Of a stretch of 51,394 nucleotides of DNA, positions 33,562-41,760 are shown piece after piece (position 1 is the first letter of the stretch; the number at the start of each line of letters is the position of its first letter). The stretch is from CAYRJD01 sp964424585 (GTDB lineage: Bacteria > Actinomycetota > Acidimicrobiia > Acidimicrobiales > Poriferisodalaceae): NCBI GenBank assembly GCA_964424585.1, contig CAYRJD010000017.1, positions 1 through 51,394 on the forward strand. Direction: 5' to 3'. Both the position numbers and the translations under genes were made by a program. Under the pieces are notes generated by a model. It searched no databases and was not told the origin of the DNA. It saw only the letters and a program-made list of their open reading frames with translations.

Positions 33562-35999
33562 GGACTGCCAGCTCCTCTAGTTGCGGTCGAGACGGCTCTA
33601 GGAGAAGCCGGTTCGTCGGTGGTCGGCACGTCACCATACGCCTTGCGGCGTTCGAACGCGGCCAGCAGCGGCTTCGACTGCGCGAACAGCACGACGCCCG
33701 CGCTGAGCGCGAACACGGCTCCGACGCCGCTCACCAGGTTCGCTTCGGCGACGCGGGCGATCGACGCGATCCAGCCCAGCGTGATCAGCATCATCGCCGC
33801 GCCGATGCCCGCCACGATCGCGCTCCACCGGTACAGCCGCAACTCTTGCGCGCCAAACACCGCAGAGGCGCCCAGCGAGAAGCACAGCCCCACCAAACAG
33901 AGCGCCAGCGTCCACCAGCCCAGCCCGGCTCCGTCGCTCGTGTAGCCGTCGAGCACAACGTCGCCCGTGCGAACGGCTTCGGAACGCTTGGCGACGATCT
34001 CCGCTGCCAGCGTCGCGGCGGTCACCAGGTCGCCTTGGGCTTCCGCGATGTCTGCCTGCTGCGCGATGTCGTCTAGCTCGATCTGCAGCTCAGGCGTAAT
34101 GACCGAGCCTTCGCGGGTGTCGAACGTCCAGCCGGAGTAGCCGCCTGCGACGACCAGCACGACCGCGGCGACCGCGGCGGCGATCTTGCCGTAGGAGATG
34201 CGAGGGCTGAGCGGCACCCGCGCCGCCATCGGCGCGAGCCAGAGCCACCGCAGCGCGGCGCTCGCCGCCGCGAGGGCGGCCAGCGACGCGAGCCAGAAGC
34301 CCCAGTCGCGGCCCAGCGCGGTGGCGCCCTGCGGCGGGCTGATCACTGCGAACCCGAACAGTCCGCCCAGCGCGGCCAAGGTGTAGATGACCGCACCGTC
34401 CGCGCCGAGCCAGCGCGAGCCGCCGCCCGGTCGCACCAGGTTCTGCACCCCAGCCGCTAGCGCCGCGGCTGCGGTCATGGCGACGAACAGTCCCAGCCAC
34501 GAGCCGCCGCTGGCTTCGATGCCTCCGAACGCGCCGTTGAGGTCGAGGTCGCCGAAGCGGGCGTACGCGCTGATCAGCCCGCTGCCGCTGTTCCACGGAA
34601 ACACCGGCGCAGTGGCGAACACGACCACGGCGAGCGACGCGGCCGCGACGACCCACACGGCCCGACGCTCAGGCGCGCTGAGCGCTACGTGGTCGTCGTC
34701 GGCTGCTTCGTCGTCGGTGGCTCCGAGGCTGCGGCGCAGCGACCGGATGCCGCTCTGGCTCGCGGTCGCGGCGGCAGTCTCGTCTTCGGTCGGCAGCAAT
34801 GCCTCCGGGTCGCGGCGATGCGCCCACGCGTCCATGATGCGGCTCACGATGTTGCGACGCTCGCCCGCGCTGGGTTGGGTGAGCCGGTCGAGCACGACGG
34901 CGACCAAGAAGAAGGCCAGACCGCCCGAGCCGGCGAGCGCGATGTCGAGGTTTGAGATCGCACGGAACAACAAGCGGCCCAGCCCGCCCGCTCCCATGAT
35001 CGCGGCGATGCCGAGCATCGAGATCGACAACAAGAGGGTTTGGTTGAGCCCGGTCAGCAGCGCAGGTCGAGCGAGCGGCAGCTGCACGTCGGTGAGCACC
35101 CGCAGCTCTGAGGCGCCGTACGCGCGGGCGGCTTCCACCACGTCGCCGGGCACTTGACGGATGCCCAAGTTGGTGAGCCGAATGAGCGGCGGCAAGGCGA
35201 ACACCATCGTCACCATCGTCGCGGACACCGGCCCGATGCCGAAGAAGAAGATGAACGGCAGCATGTAGACGAAGCTGTGCACGACCTGCATCGCGTCGAG
35301 CACCGGTCGCACGACCGTCCACGCGCTGTCGACCCGGCCGCACAGCACGCCCAGCGGAATGCCGATCACCGAGCACAACAACACCGCGACGCTGATGAAC
35401 CCGATCGTTCTGGCGGTCTCCAGCCAGTAGTCCTGGCCTAACAACCCGCAGATGACCAGCGCGAGCGCCGACATCAACCCCACCACGGGGCCTCTGAACA
35501 GCCAGCCCAGCACCAGCACGGCCGCGCACACTGCGATCCACGACATCTGTAAGAGCCACTCGTCGTTGACGATGCGCAGCAGCTCAGAGAACGGCCACTC
35601 GATGACCTCGAGGGTGTCTTTCAGGTTCAAATCGACCCAGCGGGTTACCTGCTCTACCCAGTCGCCGACGGGAATGTTCCAGGTGTTGAGCACGGTGTTC
35701 TGGCGTGGCTCCCAGTCTTGCGGCAGCGCCCACCGGTAGACGGAAAGCAGCCCCACGAACACGGTGGCGCCGACGGTGATCGTCCAGCGGCGCAGCGCGG
35801 ACGCGCCCACGACCAGCAGCAACGGCACGACGAAAAGCCCGATCAGCGTCGCCCACTCGGCCACCGTGGCGACCCAGTCGATTACATCTGCGCTGGTTTC
35901 GACGTTGGTGATGGTGTCGATGAAGTCGTCGATGAAGTGGCCGTCGTATTCGGCGACGCCGTCTTGTTGCGCGCGGTGCTGCGCGGGGAGCAGGCTCAC
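33558..35999 (-). CDS. ProW-like ABC permease with long membrane extension
   Basis: An 813-residue membrane protein, more than twice the usual size of ProW. Residues about 45-180 hold several helices, and residues about 190-380 are the permease core (IGIPLGVLCGRVDSAWTVVRPVLDAMQ, VHSFVYMLPFIFFFGIGPV, EAARAYGASELRVLTDVQLPLARPALLTG, the EAA coupling loop). A charged linker (about 385-450) leads to a second membrane block of some eight helices. Near residues 645-690 that block has an extracytoplasmic-looking segment of short acidic helices (ELQIELDDIAQQADIAEAQG). This extension was not recognised. No binding-protein gene (ProX/OpuAC) lies beside it. It overlaps the ATPase gene by four bases. Confidence 0.82.
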   Translation of the reverse strand: MSLLPAQHRAQQDGVAEYDGHFIDDFIDTITNVETSADVIDWVATVAEWATLIGLFVVPLLLVVGASALRRWTITVGATVFVGLLSVYRWALPQDWEPRQNTVLNTWNIPVGDWVEQVTRWVDLNLKDTLEVIEWPFSELLRIVNDEWLLQMSWIAVCAAVLVLGWLFRGPVVGLMSALALVICGLLGQDYWLETARTIGFISVAVLLCSVIGIPLGVLCGRVDSAWTVVRPVLDAMQVVHSFVYMLPFIFFFGIGPVSATMVTMVFALPPLIRLTNLGIRQVPGDVVEAARAYGASELRVLTDVQLPLARPALLTGLNQTLLLSISMLGIAAIMGAGGLGRLLFRAISNLDIALAGSGGLAFFLVAVVLDRLTQPSAGERRNIVSRIMDAWAHRRDPEALLPTEDETAAATASQSGIRSLRRSLGATDDEAADDDHVALSAPERRAVWVVAAASLAVVVFATAPVFPWNSGSGLISAYARFGDLDLNGAFGGIEASGGSWLGLFVAMTAAAALAAGVQNLVRPGGGSRWLGADGAVIYTLAALGGLFGFAVISPPQGATALGRDWGFWLASLAALAAASAALRWLWLAPMAARVPLSPRISYGKIAAAVAAVVLVVAGGYSGWTFDTREGSVITPELQIELDDIAQQADIAEAQGDLVTAATLAAEIVAKRSEAVRTGDVVLDGYTSDGAGLGWWTLALCLVGLCFSLGASAVFGAQELRLYRWSAIVAGIGAAMMLITLGWIASIARVAEANLVSGVGAVFALSAGVVLFAQSKPLLAAFERRKAYGDVPTTDEPASPRAVSTATRGAGSP

Positions 36000-37249
36000 A
36001 TGAACACCTCTCGCTCAAAACCCTCGACGAGGCTCTCGACGCGCCCCAGCTCTTCCATGATGAGGCGCGGGTCTAAGTTGCCGATCAGCACGCCCGCCTC
36101 GTCGATGACGGCGATGGACAGGCCGCGACCGGCCGACGCGTACAGGTCGTTCAACGTGGTCTCGGGCGCGACCTGGTCGAAGTCTCGGCGCAGCGCCGAC
36201 TTGATGTCGGTGCTGCCGACGCTGATCGCGCGCAGCCCGTCTTCGATGGTCAACAACGCGGTGGGCCGGCCCTCGTCGTCCACGATGAAACGCCCGTAGT
36301 GGTCGCCGAGGGTGCCCAGCGCATCGGCCAGCGCGAGGTCGGTGCTGAGCGGCCTCGGGTCGGTCATCACCTCGTGCGCCTGGATGACGCGGCCCTGGTC
36401 GACGTCTTTCACGAACTCGGCGACGTAGCCGGTCGCCGGTTCGGTGAGGATCTCTTCTGGCGTGCCGACCTGGACTACCTTGCCGTCTTTCATGATGCAG
36501 ACCCGGTCGCCGATGCGCAGCGCCTCGTTGAGGTCGTGCGTGATGAACAAGATCGTCTTGTGAACTTCGGCTTGAACGTCCATGAGTTCGTCTTGCATCT
36601 GACGGCGGATGAGCGGGTCGAGCGCGCTGAACGCTTCGTCCATCAACAAGATTGGCGGGTCTGACGCGAGCGCGCGGGCGAGCCCGACCCGCTGCTGCAT
36701 GCCGCCAGAGAGCTGCGCCGGCCGGTGCTCGGCGAACGCGGCGAGCCCGACCAGCGACAACGCACGCATCGCGCTCTGGGTGCGCTCTGACTTGCGCACG
36801 CCTTGCACCTTGAGCCCGTAGCCGACGTTCTCGATGACCGACCGGTGGGGGAACAGGGCGAAGTGCTGAAACACCATGCCCATCTCGGCTCGGCGAAACG
36901 CTTGCAGCTCGCGCCCGTGGAGCTTCTGGCAGTTCGTTCCCTCTACCAGCACCTCGCCGTGGGTGATGTCGTAGAGCTTGTTGACGGTGCGGATGGCGGT
37001 CGATTTGCCCGAGCCGGAGAGACCCATGACGACGAATATTTCGCCTCGGCGAACCTCGAACGACACGTCGGCTAGGCCGACGACGTGGCCGGTCTGACGC
37101 TGAACTTCGTCTTTGTCGACGCCCGCCGATGCCAGCTCGAATGCTCGGCCCCGGGGCTGTGGTCCGAAGATTTTGTAGACGTTCTTTAGCTCGATTATGG
37201 GATCGGAGGCGGGTTCGTTCGGGGGTTCATCGGTCGCCGTGGTCGCCAT
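35996..37249 (-). CDS. Glycine betaine/proline-type ABC ATPase (ProV-like)
   Basis: A 417-residue ATPase of the quaternary-amine group that powers uptake of betaine-like compounds. Seen: Walker A GLSGSGKST (76-84), MVFQHFALFPHRSVIENV, signature LSGGMQQRV (180-188), Walker B LLMDEAFSALDPLIR and H-loop ITHDLNEALRIGDR. The last 130 residues hold two CBS-like repeats (ADALGTLGDHYGRFIVDDEGRPTALLTIED and LNDLYASAGRGLSIAVIDEAGVLIGNLDPR). In OpuA-type transporters these sense ionic strength. An extra N-terminal part before the Walker A (FELASAGVDKDEVQRQTGHVVGL) is also typical of ProV. It is coupled to the long permease gene by four bases. Confidence 0.9.
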   Translation of the reverse strand: MATTATDEPPNEPASDPIIELKNVYKIFGPQPRGRAFELASAGVDKDEVQRQTGHVVGLADVSFEVRRGEIFVVMGLSGSGKSTAIRTVNKLYDITHGEVLVEGTNCQKLHGRELQAFRRAEMGMVFQHFALFPHRSVIENVGYGLKVQGVRKSERTQSAMRALSLVGLAAFAEHRPAQLSGGMQQRVGLARALASDPPILLMDEAFSALDPLIRRQMQDELMDVQAEVHKTILFITHDLNEALRIGDRVCIMKDGKVVQVGTPEEILTEPATGYVAEFVKDVDQGRVIQAHEVMTDPRPLSTDLALADALGTLGDHYGRFIVDDEGRPTALLTIEDGLRAISVGSTDIKSALRRDFDQVAPETTLNDLYASAGRGLSIAVIDEAGVLIGNLDPRLIMEELGRVESLVEGFEREVFM

Positions 37250-37323
37250 GTGATGTCTCGTCTCGTCGTCTGACGCAGGTAAGTGCCTTCACCGTAGCCG
37301 CGCGCCCACGGGTTGGTGGGGGA

Positions 37324-38847
37324 TTAGCTAGGCGGGTCAACCGCCGCGACCAGTTTGCCGTCGGTACGTAGGGCGTCGCAGCGGGCTTGATTTGTGGCCG
37401 TCTCGCGGAGCTTCGCGATGTCTGGCGCAGGTCGAGAAGTTGCTGGCTCGGTCGCGAACAGACGCTCGAGTGCCGCGGCGATGCTCAGCAACCGGTGATC
37501 TTCATAGATAGGTCCGACGAGCTGCACGCCGAACGGCAGCCCGTCGAAGAGCCCCGCTGGCAGGGCCGTGACCGGGTGCCCCACCACCGTCAGCGACGCG
37601 CTCAAGCCCAGCCACGCCATGTAGTTGTCGACCGGTGCGCCGTCGATTTCGCGCGGGAACAGCTGGCGCCAGTCGAACGGCGGCACGCTCACGCCTGGGC
37701 AGACGATGACGTCGACGTTCGCGAACTGGTCGTTGGTGTGCGCGAACAGCTCGACCTGTCGACGGCGGGCCACCGCTATGTCTAGGACGGTCGAGTTGAG
37801 CGCGGTGAGATAGGTGTGCTTGATGTTGGGGTTGAAGCCGTCGTCGAACTTGTGCGCCATTCGATGAAACTGCGTAGCCATGATGTCGGCGCGGAGCTGC
37901 CAGTCGACCGCCGGGGCATCGGTGAGATCGAGCGGCACGTTGACGACGTCGGCGTGCTTGGCCAGCAGCGCGACCCGTTCGCCGAAGGCCCTACGCACCG
38001 ACCGGCTCACCAGCAGGCCGCCCAGGTCTTCGCTGACGCCGATGCGCAGCTGCGCGAGGTCGACTTCGGCGAGGTTGGCGAAGACGGTCGCGTCGAGGGG
38101 AAACGCCATCGGGTCGCGCTGGGCGGCAGCGGGCGGGCCGTCGCGGCTCGCCATCACCGACAGCATCAAGCCGACGTCCGCGACGGTTCGTCCCATCGGG
38201 CCGTTGACCGCGTAGAAGGTCTGGGTGATCGTGCGGTTCTCTGCGGCCACCGTGCCGGGCGTCGACCGATGCGCCGCGACGCCGCAGTAGGTGGCAGGTA
38301 TTCGCAGGCTGCCGCCGTGGTCAGAGCCCGTCGCGAGGGCTGCCATCGCGCACGCCAGTGCTACCGCAGAGCCGCCAGACGAACCGCCGCAGGTGCGCTC
38401 TGTGTCGAACGGGTTAGCGGTCGCGCCGTGGAGGCGGTTGACGGTGTTAGCGCCGATGCTCAGCTCGGGCGTGTTCGTCTTGGCGATGACGATGGCGCCG
38501 GCCGCTCGCAGGCGCGCGACGAGCGGCTCGTCGCGCTCCGCGACGAAGTTCGCGTAAGGCTCGGCTCCGTATGACGTCACCAGGCCGGCGGTCGCGTGGA
38601 TGTCTTTCACCGCCAGCGGCAAGCCAGCGAGCGGGCCCAGCGGTTCGCCTCGGGCGATCGCGTCGTCGATCTGCGCGGCGGCTGCGAGCGCAGCCTCGTC
38701 GTCGCGGGCGACCAGCGCGTTGAGCGCCCCGTCTACCTCGTCGGCCCGGCGCAAGCACGACGCCACCAGTTCGGTAGCGGCTAGCTCGCCTCGGGCGACC
38801 AGCTCGGCTGCTTGCGTGGCGCGAAGGTCGCAGGGCTCGGTTGTCAT
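37324..38847 (-). CDS. Amidase-signature family hydrolase
   Basis: A 507-residue amidase-signature enzyme with an intact triad: Lys81 in LPLAVKDIHATAGL, cis-Ser157 in GGSSGGSAVA and nucleophile Ser180 in DHGGSLRIPA. It hydrolyses an amide to acid and ammonia, in the cytosol. It differs clearly from the amidase at 29583-31133 and resembles general amidases such as those acting on aryl or acyl amides. It begins 38 bases from the divergent monooxygenase start and ends 74 bases before the betaine-type transporter ATPase gene. GatA is unlikely because no gatB or gatC is present. Substrate unknown. Confidence 0.87.
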   Translation of the reverse strand: MTTEPCDLRATQAAELVARGELAATELVASCLRRADEVDGALNALVARDDEAALAAAAQIDDAIARGEPLGPLAGLPLAVKDIHATAGLVTSYGAEPYANFVAERDEPLVARLRAAGAIVIAKTNTPELSIGANTVNRLHGATANPFDTERTCGGSSGGSAVALACAMAALATGSDHGGSLRIPATYCGVAAHRSTPGTVAAENRTITQTFYAVNGPMGRTVADVGLMLSVMASRDGPPAAAQRDPMAFPLDATVFANLAEVDLAQLRIGVSEDLGGLLVSRSVRRAFGERVALLAKHADVVNVPLDLTDAPAVDWQLRADIMATQFHRMAHKFDDGFNPNIKHTYLTALNSTVLDIAVARRRQVELFAHTNDQFANVDVIVCPGVSVPPFDWRQLFPREIDGAPVDNYMAWLGLSASLTVVGHPVTALPAGLFDGLPFGVQLVGPIYEDHRLLSIAAALERLFATEPATSRPAPDIAKLRETATNQARCDALRTDGKLVAAVDPPS

Positions 38848-38885
38848 TGCGTCAGCGTGGCACGCGCGCGGGTACCGTCACAGCC

Positions 38886-40520
38886 GTGTCAAGCGCACCT
38901 TCGTCTGTTGAGCCGGTCGAGCGACACGACGTGGTGGTCGTGGGCGCAGGCTTCGCGGGGATGTACATGCTGCATCGACTGCGCGGCGCAGGTTTCGACA
39001 CGGTCGTGCTGGAACGCGGCGGTGGCGTCGGCGGCACCTGGTACTGGAACCGCTACCCAGGCGCGCGCTGCGACGTCGAGAGCCTCCAGTACTCCTACTC
39101 GTTCGACGAAGACCTGCAACAAGAGTGGGAGTGGAGCGAGCGCTACTCAGGCCAGCCCGAAATTCTGCGTTACGCCAACCACGTCGCCGACCGCTTCGAC
39201 CTGTTTGACGACATTCGTTTCGACACCACGGTGGCCGCCGCGACCTTCGACGACGACGAGGCCTGCTGGCACCTAGACACCGAAACCAGCGACGGGCCCA
39301 AGCGCTACCAGGCGCAGTTCGTGGTGATGGCGACGGGTTGTTTGTCGTCGGCAAACACGCCCGATTTTGCGGGTCTCGACAGCTTCGCCGGGCCCACCTA
39401 CCACACCGGCAGCTGGCCGCACGAGCCGGTCGACTTCGCGGGCCAACGAGTGGGCGTGATCGGAACGGGCTCGTCTGCTGTGCAAGCCATTCCAGTCATT
39501 GCCGCACAGTGCGCCGAGCTGACCGTGTTTCAGCGCACGCCCAACTACTCGGTGCCCGCTCGCAACGAGCCGCTCGACGAAGACCGCCAAACCCGCTGGA
39601 AGGCGCGATACGCGCAGCACCGAACCGCGGCGCTCGCGGACAACGCCGCGCTGCTGTATCGACTGCCGACGGGCACCACCTCCGCGAAAGAGGCCGACGA
39701 CGACCAGTTCGCCGAGACGATGGAAGAACGCTGGCAAACGGGTGGCTTCACCTTCTACCGCGCGTACGGCGACGTCGGGCTCGACACCGAGTCGAACGAA
39801 CGCATCGCCAGCTTCGTGCGAACGAAGATCGCCGAGGTCGTCGACGACCCGGCCACCGCCGAGCTGCTCAGCCCGACCAACACCATCGCGTGCAAGCGGC
39901 CCTGCCTCGACACCAACTACTTCGAGACCTTCAACGAAAACCACGTCACGCTCGTCGACGTGAGCACTCAGCCCATCGAGCGCATCACGCCGAACGGAGT
40001 GGTGACCGGGGGAGTGGAATACCCGCTCGACGTGCTGGTGCTGGCGACCGGTTTCGACGCGATGACCGGCACGTTGCTGCGTATGAACATCACCGGTCGC
40101 GACTCGCTGACGCTCGCGCAGCAGTGGGAAGCCGGGCCGCGAACGTACCTCGGGCTGGGCGTGCCGGGTTTTCCGAACATGTTCACCGTCAGCGGCCCGG
40201 GCAGCCCGTCGGTGCTGACCAACATGATCCCTTCGATTGAGCAGCACGTCGACTGGATCACCGACTGTCTCGTTCACCTACGCAGCCAGTCGGCCTCCAC
40301 CATCGAGGCGACAGAGCAGGCCACCGAAGACTGGGTGCACCACGTGAACGCGGTAGCCGACATGACGCTGTATCCGACGTGCAACTCGTGGTACCTCGGC
40401 GCGAACATTCCTGGCAAGACACGGGTGTTCATGCCGCTGGTGGGCTTTCCGCCGTACGTGAAGATTTGCGACGAGGTCGCCGCCGAGGGTTACCGCGGGT
40501 TCGAGGTAGCGTTCGGCTAG
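38886..40520 (+). CDS. Baeyer-Villiger-type flavin monooxygenase
   Basis: A 544-residue NADPH- and FAD-dependent monooxygenase resembling cyclohexanone or phenylacetone monooxygenase, which inserts oxygen next to a ketone. Seen: first Rossmann motif GAGFAG (20-25), the GGTWYWNRYPGARCDVES segment typical of Baeyer-Villiger enzymes, the fingerprint FAGPTYHTGSWP (167-178, matching F-x-G-x-x-x-H-x-x-x-W-P), and second Rossmann motif GTGSSAVQ. LVLATGFDAMTG follows near the C-terminus. GTG 38886 is preferred; the frame opens 15 codons earlier within the divergent amidase. Product esters or lactones might feed a hydrolase, but the natural ketone is unknown. Confidence 0.9.
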   Translation: MSSAPSSVEPVERHDVVVVGAGFAGMYMLHRLRGAGFDTVVLERGGGVGGTWYWNRYPGARCDVESLQYSYSFDEDLQQEWEWSERYSGQPEILRYANHVADRFDLFDDIRFDTTVAAATFDDDEACWHLDTETSDGPKRYQAQFVVMATGCLSSANTPDFAGLDSFAGPTYHTGSWPHEPVDFAGQRVGVIGTGSSAVQAIPVIAAQCAELTVFQRTPNYSVPARNEPLDEDRQTRWKARYAQHRTAALADNAALLYRLPTGTTSAKEADDDQFAETMEERWQTGGFTFYRAYGDVGLDTESNERIASFVRTKIAEVVDDPATAELLSPTNTIACKRPCLDTNYFETFNENHVTLVDVSTQPIERITPNGVVTGGVEYPLDVLVLATGFDAMTGTLLRMNITGRDSLTLAQQWEAGPRTYLGLGVPGFPNMFTVSGPGSPSVLTNMIPSIEQHVDWITDCLVHLRSQSASTIEATEQATEDWVHHVNAVADMTLYPTCNSWYLGANIPGKTRVFMPLVGFPPYVKICDEVAAEGYRGFEVAFG

Positions 40521-40560
40521 CACGGCTCGCTGGCGCTCCTCAACAGGCCGCCGCCAACTA

Positions 40561-40588
40561 GCCAACAACAAAGAGCCAACAACAAAGA
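40561..40588. repeat. Perfect 14-bp tandem duplication before the rhodanese gene
   Basis: GCCAACAACAAAGA is repeated without change at 40561-40574 and 40575-40588. It is A-rich, free of structure and ends 13 bases before the rhodanese ATG, so it may act as a leader that aids ribosome loading or may reflect replication slippage. Confidence 0.7.
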
Positions 40589-40601
40589 AAGGGTGCAACC
40601 C

Positions 40602-41009
40602 ATGGCAGTCAAGTCAGTCAACGAGATGGTCGCGGAGGCCAAGACCCGCATCGACAACATCTCACCCGCCGAGGCGCACCGCCGCGTCACCGAAGAGGGC
40701 GCGCTGATCGTCGACATCCGCGACGTCCGCGAGCTGCAGCGCGAGGGCGCGATCGTCGGCTCGATGCACACGCCGCGGGGCATGCTCGAGTTTTGGGTCT
40801 CACCCGACTCGCCGTACACGAAAGAAGAGTTTCAAGGTGACCGCGAGTTCATCTTGTGCTGCGCGGGCGGCGGACGCTCGGCGCTCTCAGCCGACACGCT
40901 CCAGGAGATGGGCGTCGAGAAGGTGAGCCACATCGAAACCGGCTTCGGCGGCTGGCGGGCCGACGGCATGCCGGTCAGCGATTATGAGACTTACAAGGCG
41001 CAGCGCTAG
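40602..41009 (+). CDS. Single-domain rhodanese
   Basis: A 135-residue rhodanese-like sulfurtransferase, probably cytosolic. The fold signatures are ALIVDIRDVREL (CH2A region) and the active loop CCAGGGRSA, where Cys87 fits C-x-x-G-x-R. The ending FGGWRADGMPV is also typical. The loop of six suits sulfur rather than phosphate. ATG 40602 is chosen with AAAGGG 9 bases upstream; a GTG three codons earlier is less likely. The 81-base leader has a duplicated 14-mer. Its TAG is directly followed by the stop of the opposing gene. It may handle sulfide or thiosulfate. Confidence 0.88.
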   Translation: MAVKSVNEMVAEAKTRIDNISPAEAHRRVTEEGALIVDIRDVRELQREGAIVGSMHTPRGMLEFWVSPDSPYTKEEFQGDREFILCCAGGGRSALSADTLQEMGVEKVSHIETGFGGWRADGMPVSDYETYKAQR

Positions 41010-41675
41010 CTAGTTCCGGAATTTGTCGAGCAGCTCGGCGACGCGGTTGTCGCGCGGGAAGTAGCCGTCGGGCACCTCGATCTTCGGGTCGACACTTTCC
41101 TGAGCGTGCGGCGCGTCGGCCTTGGCGGGTTCGACCACTCCCATCGGATGCGGCTCTTCGGTAGGCGCTGGTTCGGGTGCGCTGGGTGCTGGCGCGGCTA
41201 TGCCGGATGCCTCTCGCGCCTTTTGTGACCTCGCCAGCAGAGCAGCGAGGCGCCCCTCGGCAGCTTCGCTCGCATCGCTGGCCGGTTCGGGTTCGCTGGC
41301 GGCCTCGGCTTCTGGCGCGCCCGGTGCTGGCGCGTCAGGGGCTGGCGCGTCAGGGGCTGGCGCGGCGGCGGGCTGGCCACCCGGTGGCGGCGCGGCGGCG
41401 GCGAGTTCGGCGGCCGCTTCGCGCTCGGCTGCGGCCGCTTCATCGGCGGTGCGCTCGGCGATGTAGGCAGGCCACTGCTTGGCTGGCACCAGCCGGTCGT
41501 GCGGCACCGACAACAGCTCGACGTCGTTCGCAAAGCGCACCCGATAGCGCTTCACGTCAAAGCCGACCGACCGGCCCAGCTTGCCGACGGTGCCCTGCGG
41601 CACGCCAGGGAGGTCGTCGGTGAGCACCACCTTGGTGCCCTTGCGGTACTCGGTCAGTTCAGCGGTTGAGCCCAT
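41010..41675 (-). CDS. Ala/Pro-rich protein with SH3-like N-terminal domain
   Basis: A 221-residue protein not recognised as a named family. Residues about 5-70 look like a small beta-barrel (GTKVVLTDDLPGVPQGTVGKLGR, VKRYRVRFANDVELLSVPHDRLVP), similar to SH3- or KOW-like domains. Then come an Ala/Glu-rich helix (75-95), a low-complexity Ala-Pro-Asp/Glu stretch of about 100 residues, and a short ordered-looking tail DGYFPRDNRVAELLDKFRN. The linker DNA has a 15-bp tandem repeat (41326-41355), which suggests length variation. It has no signal peptide. Its stop abuts the rhodanese stop, and it is divergent from the epimerase gene. Function unknown; a scaffold or adaptor is only a guess. Confidence 0.7.
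   Translation of the reverse strand: MGSTAELTEYRKGTKVVLTDDLPGVPQGTVGKLGRSVGFDVKRYRVRFANDVELLSVPHDRLVPAKQWPAYIAERTADEAAAAEREAAAELAAAAPPPGGQPAAAPAPDAPAPDAPAPGAPEAEAASEPEPASDASEAAEGRLAALLARSQKAREASGIAAPAPSAPEPAPTEEPHPMGVVEPAKADAPHAQESVDPKIEVPDGYFPRDNRVAELLDKFRN
41326..41355. repeat. 15-bp tandem repeat in the Ala/Pro linker
   Basis: GCTGGCGCGTCAGGG is repeated exactly at 41326-41340 and 41341-41355, with a partial third copy to about 41364. It encodes the repeated Pro-Asp-Ala-Pro-Ala unit of the linker and is a likely slippage site. Confidence 0.75.
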
Positions 41676-41760
41676 CGGCGCGCAAATCTACGCGCTGTCG
41701 TGGCGCGCGCTTGGCACTTCGTGACCGGCTCGCTGGTGGGCGAGCTAGCAAACTGGCCTC

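Noticed and set aside
37324..38847. GatA subunit of tRNA amidotransferase
   Set aside because: No gatB or gatC neighbour, and the flanks are a monooxygenase and a betaine-type transporter.
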